Shown: in pieces, positions 45,246-54,636 of the stretch
Layout of the letters: each line of letters begins with the position of its first letter
How positions within the stretch are numbered: the stretch's first letter is position 1
Assembly (NCBI RefSeq): GCF_013149275.1
Contig: NZ_JABGNA010000011.1
Span: 124,001 to 188,000, forward strand
Length of the DNA stretch: 64,000 nt
DNA from: Mucilaginibacter sp. SG564
Lineage (GTDB): Bacteria; Bacteroidota; Bacteroidia; Sphingobacteriales; Sphingobacteriaceae
Direction of reading: 5' to 3'
Notes under the pieces: model-generated
What the model was told of the DNA's origin: nothing
The model's database searches: none
What the model saw: only the letters and a program-made list of their open reading frames with translations
Made by a program: the position numbers and the translations under genes

Positions 45246-47114
45246 TTAATTATATCCCGGATTCTGGATCAATTTGAGGTTCTTATTTACTTCTGTTAAA
45301 CTGATAGGTAAAAAGTACATCTTATCCAGCCATTGCCTGTTTTCGATACTGTTATCAATAACGGGCGTATAGGTATAGTTATAAACAGTTTCGTCATGCT
45401 TATATGGCGATGGAGCTGTTTGACCAGGCTTTAAGGTGCCGGTTACTGTTATAAAGATCAGCTTTCGGCCCAGGGTTGTGGGTGCTATCATCCAGCGGCG
45501 GGCATCGTGGTAACGTTGTTCTTCGTAAACCATCTCTACCCGGCGCTCATTGCGGTAACGCTGCCTCAAGGCATCGCCCGATTCTGTAAGGGCTGGCATC
45601 CCCGCACGGAAACGGATCTTGTTGAGCCACGTCCGGGCTTCGGCATCCTGACCTAATTCGATACAGGCTTCGGCATAGTTAAATACCGCTTCGGTATATC
45701 TAAAAAACGGCCAGGGGATAAACTGCTTGGTGTTATTATCAACCACATTCGGGTCTATGTCGATAAACTTCCGCACGTAGTAACCAGTCCAGCTGCCGTT
45801 CCAGTTTTCTATACTGCTTTGGCGGGTATCCAGACCGGCCAGCGTGCCCGAGCCTACCTGGTAACTTCCGGTTTGAATTTGATTAGCCGGGTCAACATTA
45901 CCAGAGATCTTATCGCGTGGTTTCCATCCGGCTCCATCAAACAGAATAGAGGCATAGAACCTTGGATCCCTGTTTTTGTAGGGCGCGGCTTTATTGGCCG
46001 GGTTATTCCAGTCGAATTTAGTGCCATCGATATTTTCATAGTCGCTTACTAAGTTTTCAACCGGTGTATTACCTGCCCAATTGTGATAACCATTTGGGCC
46101 ATTATTTAAACCTACGTTTTCTCCGCCCTCGTCTTTACCAGCAACAAAATAGCGGGCAAAAATAAGTTCGGATGCGGCAGTTGCGTCAACAAATGTGGCT
46201 TTACTGCCACCGCCCATCGCGATAGAGATATAGTTGGTTTTGGCATCATCAAAAGAAGCTGGTGCAGCTAAATTAAGTTTGTAGCCGGTACCCGCTGCAT
46301 CTAAAACCGCTTTAGCCGCGTCTTTTGCCGCCTGCCAACGAGCCGTTCTGTCGCCGCTGATGTAACCTAATAGCTCGGGATGGGCGTAACCGCTGATCAC
46401 ACTTGATTTGGCTTTCGCGGTAGGGATATCGTGCAGATCGCTCGCGGCATATAACAATACCCTTGATTTTAAAGCCAGAGCAGCCGGTACAGACGTACGA
46501 CCCTTATCCAGAGTTTTACCTGTTAGCAGCGTAACAGCGCTATCACAATCGGCAGTAATGAATTTGATACAATCGTCATAACTGTTTCGTGCTGCGGAAT
46601 AATCAGCTTCGCCTAATTGGTAAACCTTGGTAATAATAGGTATACCACCATAATAGCGTACTAACTGCTGATAAAAATAGGCCCTTAAAAAATGAGCTTC
46701 TCCCTGCAGGCGTTCTTTGAGTGATTGATCAATTGGGGCCTTGGCCAGGTTTTGCAAAGCCACATTACAGGTGCGAATGCGGTTATACATGCTGCCCCAT
46801 TCGTAAGTATTGTTTGTCCAGCCGATATTACTTGGGCCGAGGGTACCTTCATTAACGATATTGATACTTCTGCCGGGATGGGTAAATACAGCCTCATCTG
46901 ACAGCGAAGCCAGCTCCTGTTCATCAAAGCCTCCGTTGCCTAAGCCGTTATAAATTTCATTTACAAAGGCGGTGGAAAGAGCGCCGTCTTTCCAGGTATC
47001 TTCAGAAGGCACTTCTGTTAAGGGCTTGGTATTTAAAAAGTCTTTCTTACATGAGGTAAGTAACGCGCCCGAAACAATTAATACAGTTAAAATAGGTTTG
47101 ATTAAATTTTTCAT
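45246..47114 (-). CDS. SusD/RagB-family glycan-binding lipoprotein (pair D)
   Basis: 622 residues, at the long end of the family. The signal peptide ends at the lipobox cysteine of LTSCKK (about residue 22). Features: LQGEAHFLRAYFYQQLVRYYGGIP, SVPAALALKSRVLLYAASDLHD, WPFFRYTEAVFNYAEACIELG, and RYRNERRVEMVYEEQRYHDARRW. It follows SusC D by 11 bases, so co-transcription is clear. It binds glycan at the surface. No hydrolase or regulator accompanies this pair. Confidence 0.95.
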   Translation of the reverse strand: MKNLIKPILTVLIVSGALLTSCKKDFLNTKPLTEVPSEDTWKDGALSTAFVNEIYNGLGNGGFDEQELASLSDEAVFTHPGRSINIVNEGTLGPSNIGWTNNTYEWGSMYNRIRTCNVALQNLAKAPIDQSLKERLQGEAHFLRAYFYQQLVRYYGGIPIITKVYQLGEADYSAARNSYDDCIKFITADCDSAVTLLTGKTLDKGRTSVPAALALKSRVLLYAASDLHDIPTAKAKSSVISGYAHPELLGYISGDRTARWQAAKDAAKAVLDAAGTGYKLNLAAPASFDDAKTNYISIAMGGGSKATFVDATAASELIFARYFVAGKDEGGENVGLNNGPNGYHNWAGNTPVENLVSDYENIDGTKFDWNNPANKAAPYKNRDPRFYASILFDGAGWKPRDKISGNVDPANQIQTGSYQVGSGTLAGLDTRQSSIENWNGSWTGYYVRKFIDIDPNVVDNNTKQFIPWPFFRYTEAVFNYAEACIELGQDAEARTWLNKIRFRAGMPALTESGDALRQRYRNERRVEMVYEEQRYHDARRWMIAPTTLGRKLIFITVTGTLKPGQTAPSPYKHDETVYNYTYTPVIDNSIENRQWLDKMYFLPISLTEVNKNLKLIQNPGYN

Positions 47115-47125
47115 GGTTTTCGTTA

Positions 47126-50100
47126 TTAAAAGGTTACTCTGACACCGGTATTTAAAATTCTCGACTGCGGATAATACTGTCCGTTACCAGAAAGCGACTC
47201 CGGATCCCATATATGTAATTTGTCCCAGGTAATGAGGTTGAGACCACTTACATATACCCGTAAATTGCCCATGCCAATTTTTTGCGCAATGTTACCGGGC
47301 AGATTATAACCCAACTCCACGTTTTTTAAGCGGAGATAATTGGTACTTCTGTAGAAATAGGTATTGGCCTTATTACCCAGGGAGTACCAGGCATCGCCAC
47401 GGTTGGCTATACGCGGGTCAACACTGCTTGGCTTATCAACCGTCCACTGGTGATCATAGGTATATTGCAGATAGTTACCGATATCGCCCGATTCTGTATC
47501 CACCGGCAGATAGCCACCTGTTGCGCCCTGGAATAATATCGACAGGTCGAACATTCGGTACTGCAGGTTAATAGCAAAACCACCTGTAAACTTGGGGGTT
47601 AAGCCCATATCCATTATTTTACGGTCGTCGCCATTAATTTTGCCATCGCCATTGATATCTTTAAACCGCAGATCGCCGGGTTTAAGCTGGGGGGTCATTT
47701 CGCTATAATCTACTTTATTGGCGTTGATTTCGGCCTGGTCTTTAAACACGCCATCGGCAACATATAAAAGCGGCGATCCGATGGGCATGCCTGTTTGCCG
47801 CTGATATGGAAGCACACCGGGCGCTTCATCCTGGTAGATGATCTTATTTTTAGCATATCCGCCGTTGATGCTCACATTATATTTAAGCTCACCTATCTTT
47901 CCTTTATATCCTATCTTAAACTCGTAACCCTTATTATTAACCTTGCCTATATTTTCGGGCGGTAAAAGGTTGCTGATACCAGTACTGGCAGGCGTTGAAC
48001 CCTGGCGGGCCCAGAGTATATTGGTTCGTTTGTTGTAGAAGTAATCCAGCTCAAAATTAATGCGCCCTTCGAGCAGTTCTCCTTCTAAACCTATATCGTA
48101 GTTATTGGCTACTTCCCAGGTAAAATTAGGATTGGGTACCCTAAGCTCATATAATGTTTTGGCCACCTGGTTGTTTAATATATAACTCCCAAAACCATAG
48201 GTTGACAGGTATTGATTTTCCTGCAAGGTGTTATTAAAATATGGCTCGGCACCCATTTGGCCGTATGAGGCCCTTATCTTTAAGTAATTGATGGCCTTAA
48301 AATTGTTTTTCCAGAAATTTTCCTGCGATATATTATAACCTAACAAAAAGCCCGGAAAAAAGCCAAAACGGTGTGCTTCGGGAAAAATATATGACCCATC
48401 ATAGCGCCATAAAAACTCGGCCAGGTATTTTTGTTTATAATTATAGGCCGCCCTGCCAAAATAGCTTAAGCGGGCACGGTCATAAGCACCACCGCCATTA
48501 TCTTTTTCGGCATCGCCACCGGCAAATAACTGATCCACATCGGGCGAAAGAAAATAACGCCGGTAGGCACTAAAATAATCGTCGCTTATGGTTTCGCGGG
48601 TTACGGCGGCCATCAGGTTGAGGGTATGATCGCCAAAGGTGCGGTCGTAATTAACAAAGCCACCGAGTAAAACATTCAGTTTATTTTCGTCGCTTTGGGA
48701 TAGCCGCGGATCGGTGAAGGTAGAGCGTACACTGGGCGTAAGTACCGGCGTTTTACCATCGGCCTCAAAGGATTGATGATCCCAGTAATACAGCGTCCAT
48801 GGTGTCGACCATACCTTTTCCCGCTTGATATATTTATCAATAGAAGCTGTACCTGTTAATTTTAAGCCTTCTACCCCCGGAACCTGTATTTCTACCTTTC
48901 CATTGGTTTGAAAGTAATCCCTCCTGTCCCTGTCATACCCTGTTTTGTTGGTGGTAATCACAATCGGATTCTGGCCGTTTTCAATATCCGGGCCTGGCAG
49001 CCCGTTGGGCCAAACCTCCTGCTCTGTCGGTTTGCCACGCATCAGCATCCGGAATATAGAGCCCGCGCTTTGTGTAGGGAAATTACGGGCTTCCTCACGT
49101 GCCGTTACGCCAACGCTGGTATTGATATACTTATTTACTTTTGCATCCAGGTTTATGCGGAAATCATATTGCTTGTAACCCGTCGCGGAGTTTTTATAAT
49201 AACCATCCTGGTTGGTATAACCCAGCGAGGTGAGGAATTTGAAGTTTTCTGAGCCACCATTTAACTGAAGATTATGACGGCTTTGAGGCGACCAGTTTTT
49301 TAACGTGGTTTTAAACCAATCGGTATTTGGATGGCCAAGCGGATCCGATCCATCGCGATACTTCTGTATATCGGCAGGCTGGATAATTTTGGATTTGTCT
49401 ACATCTTTATAGCTACCCGTTTGTTGAAATCCCGCCCATGCGGGGCCCCACTCTGATGGATCAACAATAGAATATAAAGTAAGTTCATTGAGCATGGTTG
49501 CATACTCTGCTGCATTGGCCATTTTGGGTATCACCGTTGCCTGCGCCCAACCCTGGTTAAAATCATAGGAAAGTTGTGTTTTGCCTGATTTACCATGTTT
49601 GGTGGTAATCAGAATAACACCATTTGCCGCCCTTGAACCATAAATAGCCGCAGAGGCATCTTTTAGTACGGATATGCTTTCCACATCGGCCGAGTTTAAA
49701 CGCTCCAAACCTCCGGCCCTGTCTGGTACACCATCAATAACCACCAAGGCATCACTGTTGCCCAGGCTGTTGGTTCCGCGGATGTGGATAGCTGATCCAT
49801 CATAACCAGGCTCGCCGCTTGATTGTACCGCTGTAACTCCCGGTAAACGACCGGCCAGTGTATTTGACAAGTTTACCGTAGGCGATTTTTCCAACTCGGC
49901 CCCTCTTACAGCGGCTACAGCGCCTGTAACGGTTACCTTTTTTTGTACGCCATAACCTACTACAACAACCTCAGAAAGTCCTTTTGATGAGGCTTGCAAT
50001 TTGATACTGATGGCATTTTTTCCATTAACAGGAACCTCTAAAGTATTATACCCAATGTAAGTTACCACCAGCGTTCCGTCATCGGGAGCGGTAATGGTAA

Positions 50101-50383
50101 AGTTTCCTTTAATATCGGTCACCGTACCGTTATTGGTACCTTTCACCATAACCGATACGCCTACCAGTTTTTCGCCCGTGGTCTGATCGCTTACATTACC
50201 GGAAATTTTAACAGGAGTATTTAGGTTATTTTTTCGCTCCGATATCGTTTTGGACGATATTTTCCGGGTATTAATAACATCAGCATGGGAAAATGGCACC
50301 CATATCAGCATTATTAATAGTTGGCACAAAATAGTTTTATAAACTTTTAGCAGGGGATAGCTCCTATCCAAATTGTGTTTCAT
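47126..50383 (-). CDS. SusC/RagA-family TonB-linked outer membrane transporter (pair D)
   Basis: 1085 residues. A longer n-region precedes the hydrophobic signal core (ILCQLLIMLIWVPFSHA, about 18-34). A spacer of about 20 residues is followed by the carboxypeptidase-regulatory-like domain (about 58-140), the signature SEVVVVGYGVQKKV, the plug (DASAAIYGSRAANGVILITTKHG), and the barrel ending in LNTGVRVTF. There is no STN domain. The leader is about 600 bases and contains a hairpin at 50673-50693. Confidence 0.96.
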   Translation of the reverse strand: MKHNLDRSYPLLKVYKTILCQLLIMLIWVPFSHADVINTRKISSKTISERKNNLNTPVKISGNVSDQTTGEKLVGVSVMVKGTNNGTVTDIKGNFTITAPDDGTLVVTYIGYNTLEVPVNGKNAISIKLQASSKGLSEVVVVGYGVQKKVTVTGAVAAVRGAELEKSPTVNLSNTLAGRLPGVTAVQSSGEPGYDGSAIHIRGTNSLGNSDALVVIDGVPDRAGGLERLNSADVESISVLKDASAAIYGSRAANGVILITTKHGKSGKTQLSYDFNQGWAQATVIPKMANAAEYATMLNELTLYSIVDPSEWGPAWAGFQQTGSYKDVDKSKIIQPADIQKYRDGSDPLGHPNTDWFKTTLKNWSPQSRHNLQLNGGSENFKFLTSLGYTNQDGYYKNSATGYKQYDFRINLDAKVNKYINTSVGVTAREEARNFPTQSAGSIFRMLMRGKPTEQEVWPNGLPGPDIENGQNPIVITTNKTGYDRDRRDYFQTNGKVEIQVPGVEGLKLTGTASIDKYIKREKVWSTPWTLYYWDHQSFEADGKTPVLTPSVRSTFTDPRLSQSDENKLNVLLGGFVNYDRTFGDHTLNLMAAVTRETISDDYFSAYRRYFLSPDVDQLFAGGDAEKDNGGGAYDRARLSYFGRAAYNYKQKYLAEFLWRYDGSYIFPEAHRFGFFPGFLLGYNISQENFWKNNFKAINYLKIRASYGQMGAEPYFNNTLQENQYLSTYGFGSYILNNQVAKTLYELRVPNPNFTWEVANNYDIGLEGELLEGRINFELDYFYNKRTNILWARQGSTPASTGISNLLPPENIGKVNNKGYEFKIGYKGKIGELKYNVSINGGYAKNKIIYQDEAPGVLPYQRQTGMPIGSPLLYVADGVFKDQAEINANKVDYSEMTPQLKPGDLRFKDINGDGKINGDDRKIMDMGLTPKFTGGFAINLQYRMFDLSILFQGATGGYLPVDTESGDIGNYLQYTYDHQWTVDKPSSVDPRIANRGDAWYSLGNKANTYFYRSTNYLRLKNVELGYNLPGNIAQKIGMGNLRVYVSGLNLITWDKLHIWDPESLSGNGQYYPQSRILNTGVRVTF

Positions 50384-51006
50384 AGCTTTTTTAATTAGTT
50401 AATAATTAATGCGTGTAATAAGATGTGCAGATACTTTCAGGAGGAAATCCATTAATCATGGCCTCTCTGACATTACATAATCGTTTTAGCTCATTTTCCC
50501 CATAGGCAATTGTTTTAGTTTATTTTTCACTAATTGGTTAATTCGATAAAAAGGCTGATATAGGCGATACCCGATACCGGGATGCCGTGGCAAGGGCAAA
50601 TAATATCACGTCCTAATACTCAGGGGTGGAGTAAGAGGGTGCTGTGTACTATTGGCTGTTTCTGATAAAAAGTTGATAAGTGCACTTTATCAACCAGGCA
50701 TTATCAGGTAAATGTTTAATTATCAATAGGTTTATACAGACATTAATTGTCCTAATAACACTTTTTCAATTGGCAGAGCTAATATAATAATATTTAAATA
50801 AGTTGTACACCGGGAAAGAATATTAATAAGCTATGTAAAATATTTTTGTTAAGACAAAAAAAAGACAATCCTTTAATCGGGTTCATTACAAGGTAATTAA
50901 TGACAAAACAACATGTTTTTTCAATGAACCTGCGTCGAATACGGAAATTATAACAGTGTTTTTCAAAGGGTTCGCTTATTGAGGACCATTGCCTGAAAGG
51001 ATTTAT
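50384..51006. other. Divergent intergenic region
   Basis: About 620 bases between SusC D (minus) and the protease gene (plus). I see no convincing gene. One inverted repeat (50673-50693) and a TATTTTTG box at 50841-50848 that could be a plus-strand -7 element are the only structures noted. Confidence 0.65.
50673..50693. promoter_or_regulatory. Inverted repeat TTGATAA/TTATCAA
   Basis: TTGATAAGTGCACTTTATCAA has 7-base perfect arms around GTGCACT. It lies about 290 bases upstream of SusC D and 310 upstream of the protease ATG. It may be an operator; no regulator is linked. Confidence 0.3.
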
Positions 51007-51930
51007 ATGGATCAGTATTCTTCGACCATTATTAATGCTGTAGAGAAAGTAAAAACAGCAGTGGTCAAAATTGAACTTTTTAAACAACAAAAGGGTAAGG
51101 AACAACCTGTTGGCTCGGGCTCAGGGTTCCTCTTTTCTTCAGACGGGTACCTTTTTACCAACAGTCATGTAGTGCAGCAGGCAGAGATCATTAAGGTTAA
51201 AATGCATGATGGTGCCACGCACCTGGCTACCCTAATAGGTCAGGACCCCGATACAGACCTGGCCATACTTAAAATTTCGGCAGCGGACTTTGTGCCAGTA
51301 CACATGGGCGATTCGGAAGCCTTGGCCATAGGTCAGCTGGTTATAGCCATTGGGAATCCCCTGGGATTTCAGCATACCGTAACAGCCGGAGTTGTAAGTG
51401 CCCTTGGCCGAACGCTTCAAAGCCAGAATGGGCGTCAGATGGATAGCATGATCCAGACAGACGCGGCTTTAAATCCGGGAAACTCCGGTGGGCCGCTAAT
51501 TAATACCGATGGCGAAGTAATTGGCGTTAACACAGCCACCATAAATGGCGCGCAGGGATTATGTTTTGCTATCAGCATCAATACCGCAAAGGATATAGCC
51601 AGTCAGCTGATACGTTTTGGAAAAGTGAGAAGGGCCTACCTGGGCTTGGTACTACAACAGATAGACATTGTACCCAAATTACGCACAATAGCCGAAGTAG
51701 CTAATAAACAGGCCCTGTTTATTTCTGATGTGGCGAAGGGAAGCCCTGCAGATAAAGCCGGGATACAGAGCGGGGATATTTTATTCTCCTTTAATGATGT
51801 GGCTATTGAAAGTTCTGATGCGCTTTTTAAATTGCTATCCGACGAAAAAATCGGGCAATTTCAATTTATAGGTGTATTACGAAACAATTATAAAACAGAG
51901 TTTCGGGTTACCCCTGTTCAGAAGAATTGA
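51007..51930 (+). CDS. HtrA/Deg-like S1C serine protease with one PDZ domain, no signal peptide
   Basis: 307 residues from the ATG at 51007; an in-frame TTG at 50989 adds only polar residues. The trypsin-like domain has the full triad: His54 in LFTNSHVVQ, Asp84 in DPDTDLAIL and Ser160 in NPGNSGGPL. One PDZ domain (about 205-290, KGSPADKAGIQSGDILFSF) follows. Typical HtrA proteins are exported or membrane-anchored, but this one starts directly with MDQYSSTIINAVEKVKTAV and lacks any hydrophobic leader. It may act in the cytoplasm, or the true start is missed. It stands alone on its strand. Confidence 0.9.
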   Translation: MDQYSSTIINAVEKVKTAVVKIELFKQQKGKEQPVGSGSGFLFSSDGYLFTNSHVVQQAEIIKVKMHDGATHLATLIGQDPDTDLAILKISAADFVPVHMGDSEALAIGQLVIAIGNPLGFQHTVTAGVVSALGRTLQSQNGRQMDSMIQTDAALNPGNSGGPLINTDGEVIGVNTATINGAQGLCFAISINTAKDIASQLIRFGKVRRAYLGLVLQQIDIVPKLRTIAEVANKQALFISDVAKGSPADKAGIQSGDILFSFNDVAIESSDALFKLLSDEKIGQFQFIGVLRNNYKTEFRVTPVQKN

Positions 51931-51965
51931 TTGGATGATGTGAGTTTGATATAAATAAACACTTA

Positions 51966-52084
51966 TGTCATTTCGACAAACAGCGAGGGGCAACGTGGTG
52001 GGATGAGGAGAAATCTTTTGCGCCATGCAAAGCTTCAATTGCATGGCGCAAAAGATTTCTCCTCGTACCTCGTTCGAAATGACA
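51966..52084. repeat. Interspersed palindrome with GTCAT end (type 2)
   Basis: Outer arms TGTCATTTCGA (51966-51976) and TCGAAATGACA (52074-52084) are perfect complements. The inner stem is 26 bp and perfect (52005-52030 with 52039-52064), with an 8-base loop. The part between outer and inner arms is unequal in length. It lies between convergent genes and could end transcription of both. Confidence 0.85.
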
Positions 52085-52140
52085 TGGATAGTTCATTAGC
52101 TTATGGTCGGTGTTATCACGACAAACCACCGGCTAACAAG

Positions 52141-53967
52141 CTATTTCCCCTTTATCAACTCAAGCGCTTTTCTCAGATCACCGGGCTTGGCTGTCAAATT
52201 TTTCCATGGGTCCTGGATCTTCTTTACTCTATCTGCCATGTTATAAATTGTGTAGTTGGATAGTTTAAGCTCATCATTCACTTCATGCCAGTGCAAGGGT
52301 GCCGAAACCGTTGCCCCCGGCTTGGGCCGTACAGAATATGGGCAGGCTACCGTTTGGCCGCGTCTGTTCTGCAGAAAATCAATATAGATCTTGTTTTTTC
52401 TTTTAGCGGGACTTCTTTCTATACTGGTTGTATCCGGTAGTTCCTGGTGGATGAGGCTGGCCGTGTACTCGGCAAACATTTTTACAAAATCGTAATCATA
52501 TTTTGCCCCCAGGTAGCAATAAATGTGCAAGCCCTTTGAACCGGAAGTTTTGATAAAAACATCCAAATGCATGCGATCAAAGATCTCTTTGGTTTTTAAA
52601 GCGGCTTCTACCGCTTCAGTAAACGGCACATCATGAGGGTCAAGGTCAATCACCACAAACTCCGGGTTGTCCGGTTTTTTGTAGGAGCTTAACCAGGGAT
52701 TTATTTCAATACAGCCCAGGTTTACCATATACAGCAAAGTAACAGCATCCTTCCCGATGATGTAGTTGATATCTTTATCATTGCTTTCAGAGTGCAATGG
52801 TTCGGTCTTTATCCAGTCGGGTAAATGCGTTACATCTACGTCCTTCTGAAAAAATCCACCATCTTCAATACCATTGGGTTGGCGGCGCATAGAAATAGGT
52901 TTATCTTTTAAATAGGGCACAATCCAGTCGGCCATGTGCTGATAGTAGTTGATCAACTCGCCCTTAGTTATCCCCTCCTCCTTCCAGAAAACTTTGTTCA
53001 GATGGGTTACTTTTAATTTTGTACGGCCAAATGCAATAGTTTCATCGTCGGCCATTTGTTTTTCTGGTGTTTCCATAATTACGTTCTCTGTTTCTTTATC
53101 TGCGCGTAGTCCTTTAAAAACAGGTTGTCTTAAATGGCCATCTGCTGTCCATTCAGCATACCAAACTTCGCAAACCAATTCTGGCCGCAGCCAGGTAACT
53201 TTACTTCTTTGATTAACTTTTTCTTTGAACGGCTTTTCATCCGTTTCCAAAGAATGTAACTTTCCGTACAGCTCTTTTAAGCCGGTATCATTAAAACCTG
53301 TGCCGCAATTGCCAATATACCTGATATTAGCACCTTCACGAATACCCAATACCAAAGCGCCAAAATGTTTTCTCGAACCCGATGGCGCGGTATAACCACA
53401 AATAATGGCTTCCTGCGAGTTGCGCGATTTAAATTTCAGCCATCTGTCTGATCGTTTGCCGCTGTGGTATGTGCTTTCTTCATCTTTACCGATGATTCCC
53501 TCCCAGCCCAGCGACAGTGCTTTCTTAAACAAACCGGCCCCATTGCCTTCTATATGCGTGTTGTAAATTATGGTGTTGCTGTTCAAGGGTTCAATCAGCG
53601 TTTGCAATAATTTCTTGCGTTTTACCAGTTCCAGCCCACGCAGATCATGTTCTTTCAGGTTCAACAGGTCAAATACATAATATTTAAGGATCAGGTTGGC
53701 GCTATCGCCCTCATAATGCTGAATATCCTGGAAACGGCTTTGGCCTTTTTTATCCTCAATCACCAGCTCGCCATCCAGTATGGCGTCCTGACCTATTTGC
53801 CTGAGCGCGTCTATTACTTTATTATACTTCTCACTAAAATCTATCCCGTTCCGCGAGATCAGTTTTGCTCCTTTTCCTGTGTGTCCGATGACCCGGTAAC
53901 CATCCAGTTTACGCTCATAGATCCAGCCCTTCTGATCAAAAACTTTGCTCTCCAATTTGGCCATCAT
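52141..53967 (-). CDS. ligD: DNA ligase D, ligase and polymerase domains (3' part of split ligD)
   Basis: 608 residues from the first ATG of this frame. The ATP-dependent ligase domain comes first: the adenylation motif ERKLDGYRV has its Lys at about residue 20, and EGIIGKDEESTYHSGKRSDRWLK follows. The polymerase/primase domain (about 310-600) shows HLNKVFWKEEGITKGELI, VVIDLDPHDVPF with metal-binding Asp residues, and KTSGSKGLHIYCYL. It repairs double-strand breaks by end joining together with Ku. The open frame runs back past this ATG (KRLVEKAYTPM) into the phosphoesterase ORF, so this is the rear part of one LigD whose frame is broken at an A10 run. Confidence 0.9.
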   Translation of the reverse strand: MMAKLESKVFDQKGWIYERKLDGYRVIGHTGKGAKLISRNGIDFSEKYNKVIDALRQIGQDAILDGELVIEDKKGQSRFQDIQHYEGDSANLILKYYVFDLLNLKEHDLRGLELVKRKKLLQTLIEPLNSNTIIYNTHIEGNGAGLFKKALSLGWEGIIGKDEESTYHSGKRSDRWLKFKSRNSQEAIICGYTAPSGSRKHFGALVLGIREGANIRYIGNCGTGFNDTGLKELYGKLHSLETDEKPFKEKVNQRSKVTWLRPELVCEVWYAEWTADGHLRQPVFKGLRADKETENVIMETPEKQMADDETIAFGRTKLKVTHLNKVFWKEEGITKGELINYYQHMADWIVPYLKDKPISMRRQPNGIEDGGFFQKDVDVTHLPDWIKTEPLHSESNDKDINYIIGKDAVTLLYMVNLGCIEINPWLSSYKKPDNPEFVVIDLDPHDVPFTEAVEAALKTKEIFDRMHLDVFIKTSGSKGLHIYCYLGAKYDYDFVKMFAEYTASLIHQELPDTTSIERSPAKRKNKIYIDFLQNRRGQTVACPYSVRPKPGATVSAPLHWHEVNDELKLSNYTIYNMADRVKKIQDPWKNLTAKPGDLRKALELIKGK

Positions 53968-53987
53968 GGGCGTATAGGCTTTTTCAA

Positions 53988-54635
53988 CTAAACGCTTTTC
54001 CTGCTTCTGGGGGCTGGACTTTTTTTTTTGACCTCTTTCTCTTTAAGATGCGGTAACGCGGTTGCTTCGCCGTTTTTATTATTCCGCATTTTTTTAATAT
54101 CGGCAGGTACCAAATCTTCACTGCTGTATTTCTTTTTTACAGCGAATTCATCGTTATGCTTGATCAGCAGCCAGGCATTATTTTCGGCATTGTGCAGTTT
54201 CACCAGGGCAAATTCGCCTTGCAACTTTTCGCCGTTTAATTTAAACTTCAGGTTGCCGCTTTTTAAGCCTGCTCTTAAAGTCTTTACATCATCTGCCCGT
54301 GATTCGGCCAGCGATTCGTAGGTACCGTGATCCCAGATCAGCACTACCCCTGCCCCATAATTACCGTTTGGGATGATGCCTTCGAAATGCTGATAATCAA
54401 TCGGGTGATCTTCTACCATCATGGCCAGGCGTTTGTCACCCGGATTCATGGATGGGCCTTTTGGCACAGCCCAGCTTTTTAAGGTGCCATCCAGTTCCAG
54501 CCTGAAATCATAATGCAAACTGGTGGCATGGTGCCGTTGTACCACAAACGAGAGGGTTTTACCACTGCCTTTACCTGTTTTAGGTTCGGTAGTCTGTTGA
54601 AAATCGCGTTTTTTGATATAATCCGTTAAGCTCAT
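53988..54635 (-). CDS. ligD: LigD 3'-phosphoesterase domain (5' part of split ligD)
   Basis: 215 residues. About 25-150 is the LigD phosphoesterase domain, with FVVQRHHATSLHYDFRLEL and WAVPKGPSMNPGDKRLAM carrying its His and Asp metal ligands, and HPIDYQHFEGIIPNGNYGAG. It trims 3' ends before ligation. The last 35 residues are a lysine-rich linker that in an intact enzyme would lead into the ligase domain. Here the frame ends in a TAG 30 bases after an A10 run (54020-54029). It starts one base after the Ku stop, so it is in the Ku operon. The full length joined would be about 831 residues, normal for a Bacteroidota LigD. Confidence 0.9.
   Translation of the reverse strand: MSLTDYIKKRDFQQTTEPKTGKGSGKTLSFVVQRHHATSLHYDFRLELDGTLKSWAVPKGPSMNPGDKRLAMMVEDHPIDYQHFEGIIPNGNYGAGVVLIWDHGTYESLAESRADDVKTLRAGLKSGNLKFKLNGEKLQGEFALVKLHNAENNAWLLIKHNDEFAVKKKYSSEDLVPADIKKMRNNKNGEATALPHLKEKEVKKKSPAPRSRKSV
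54020..54029 (-). other. A10 homopolymer where the LigD frame is broken
   Basis: On the minus strand the phosphoesterase frame reads GTC AAA AAA AAA AGT. One extra A, or a -1 shift on the run, changes it to AAA AAG TCC AGC CCC CAG, which continues without a stop into the ligase frame (KSSPQKQEKRLVEKAYTPMM). Loss of one A instead leads to an early TGA. Confidence 0.9.
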
Positions 54636-54636
54636 C

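Noticed and set aside
50440..50500. AGGAGG followed by a short plus-strand peptide starting at ATG near 50458
   Set aside because: Only about 15 codons, no conservation evidence, and Shine-Dalgarno strength is a poor guide in this phylum.
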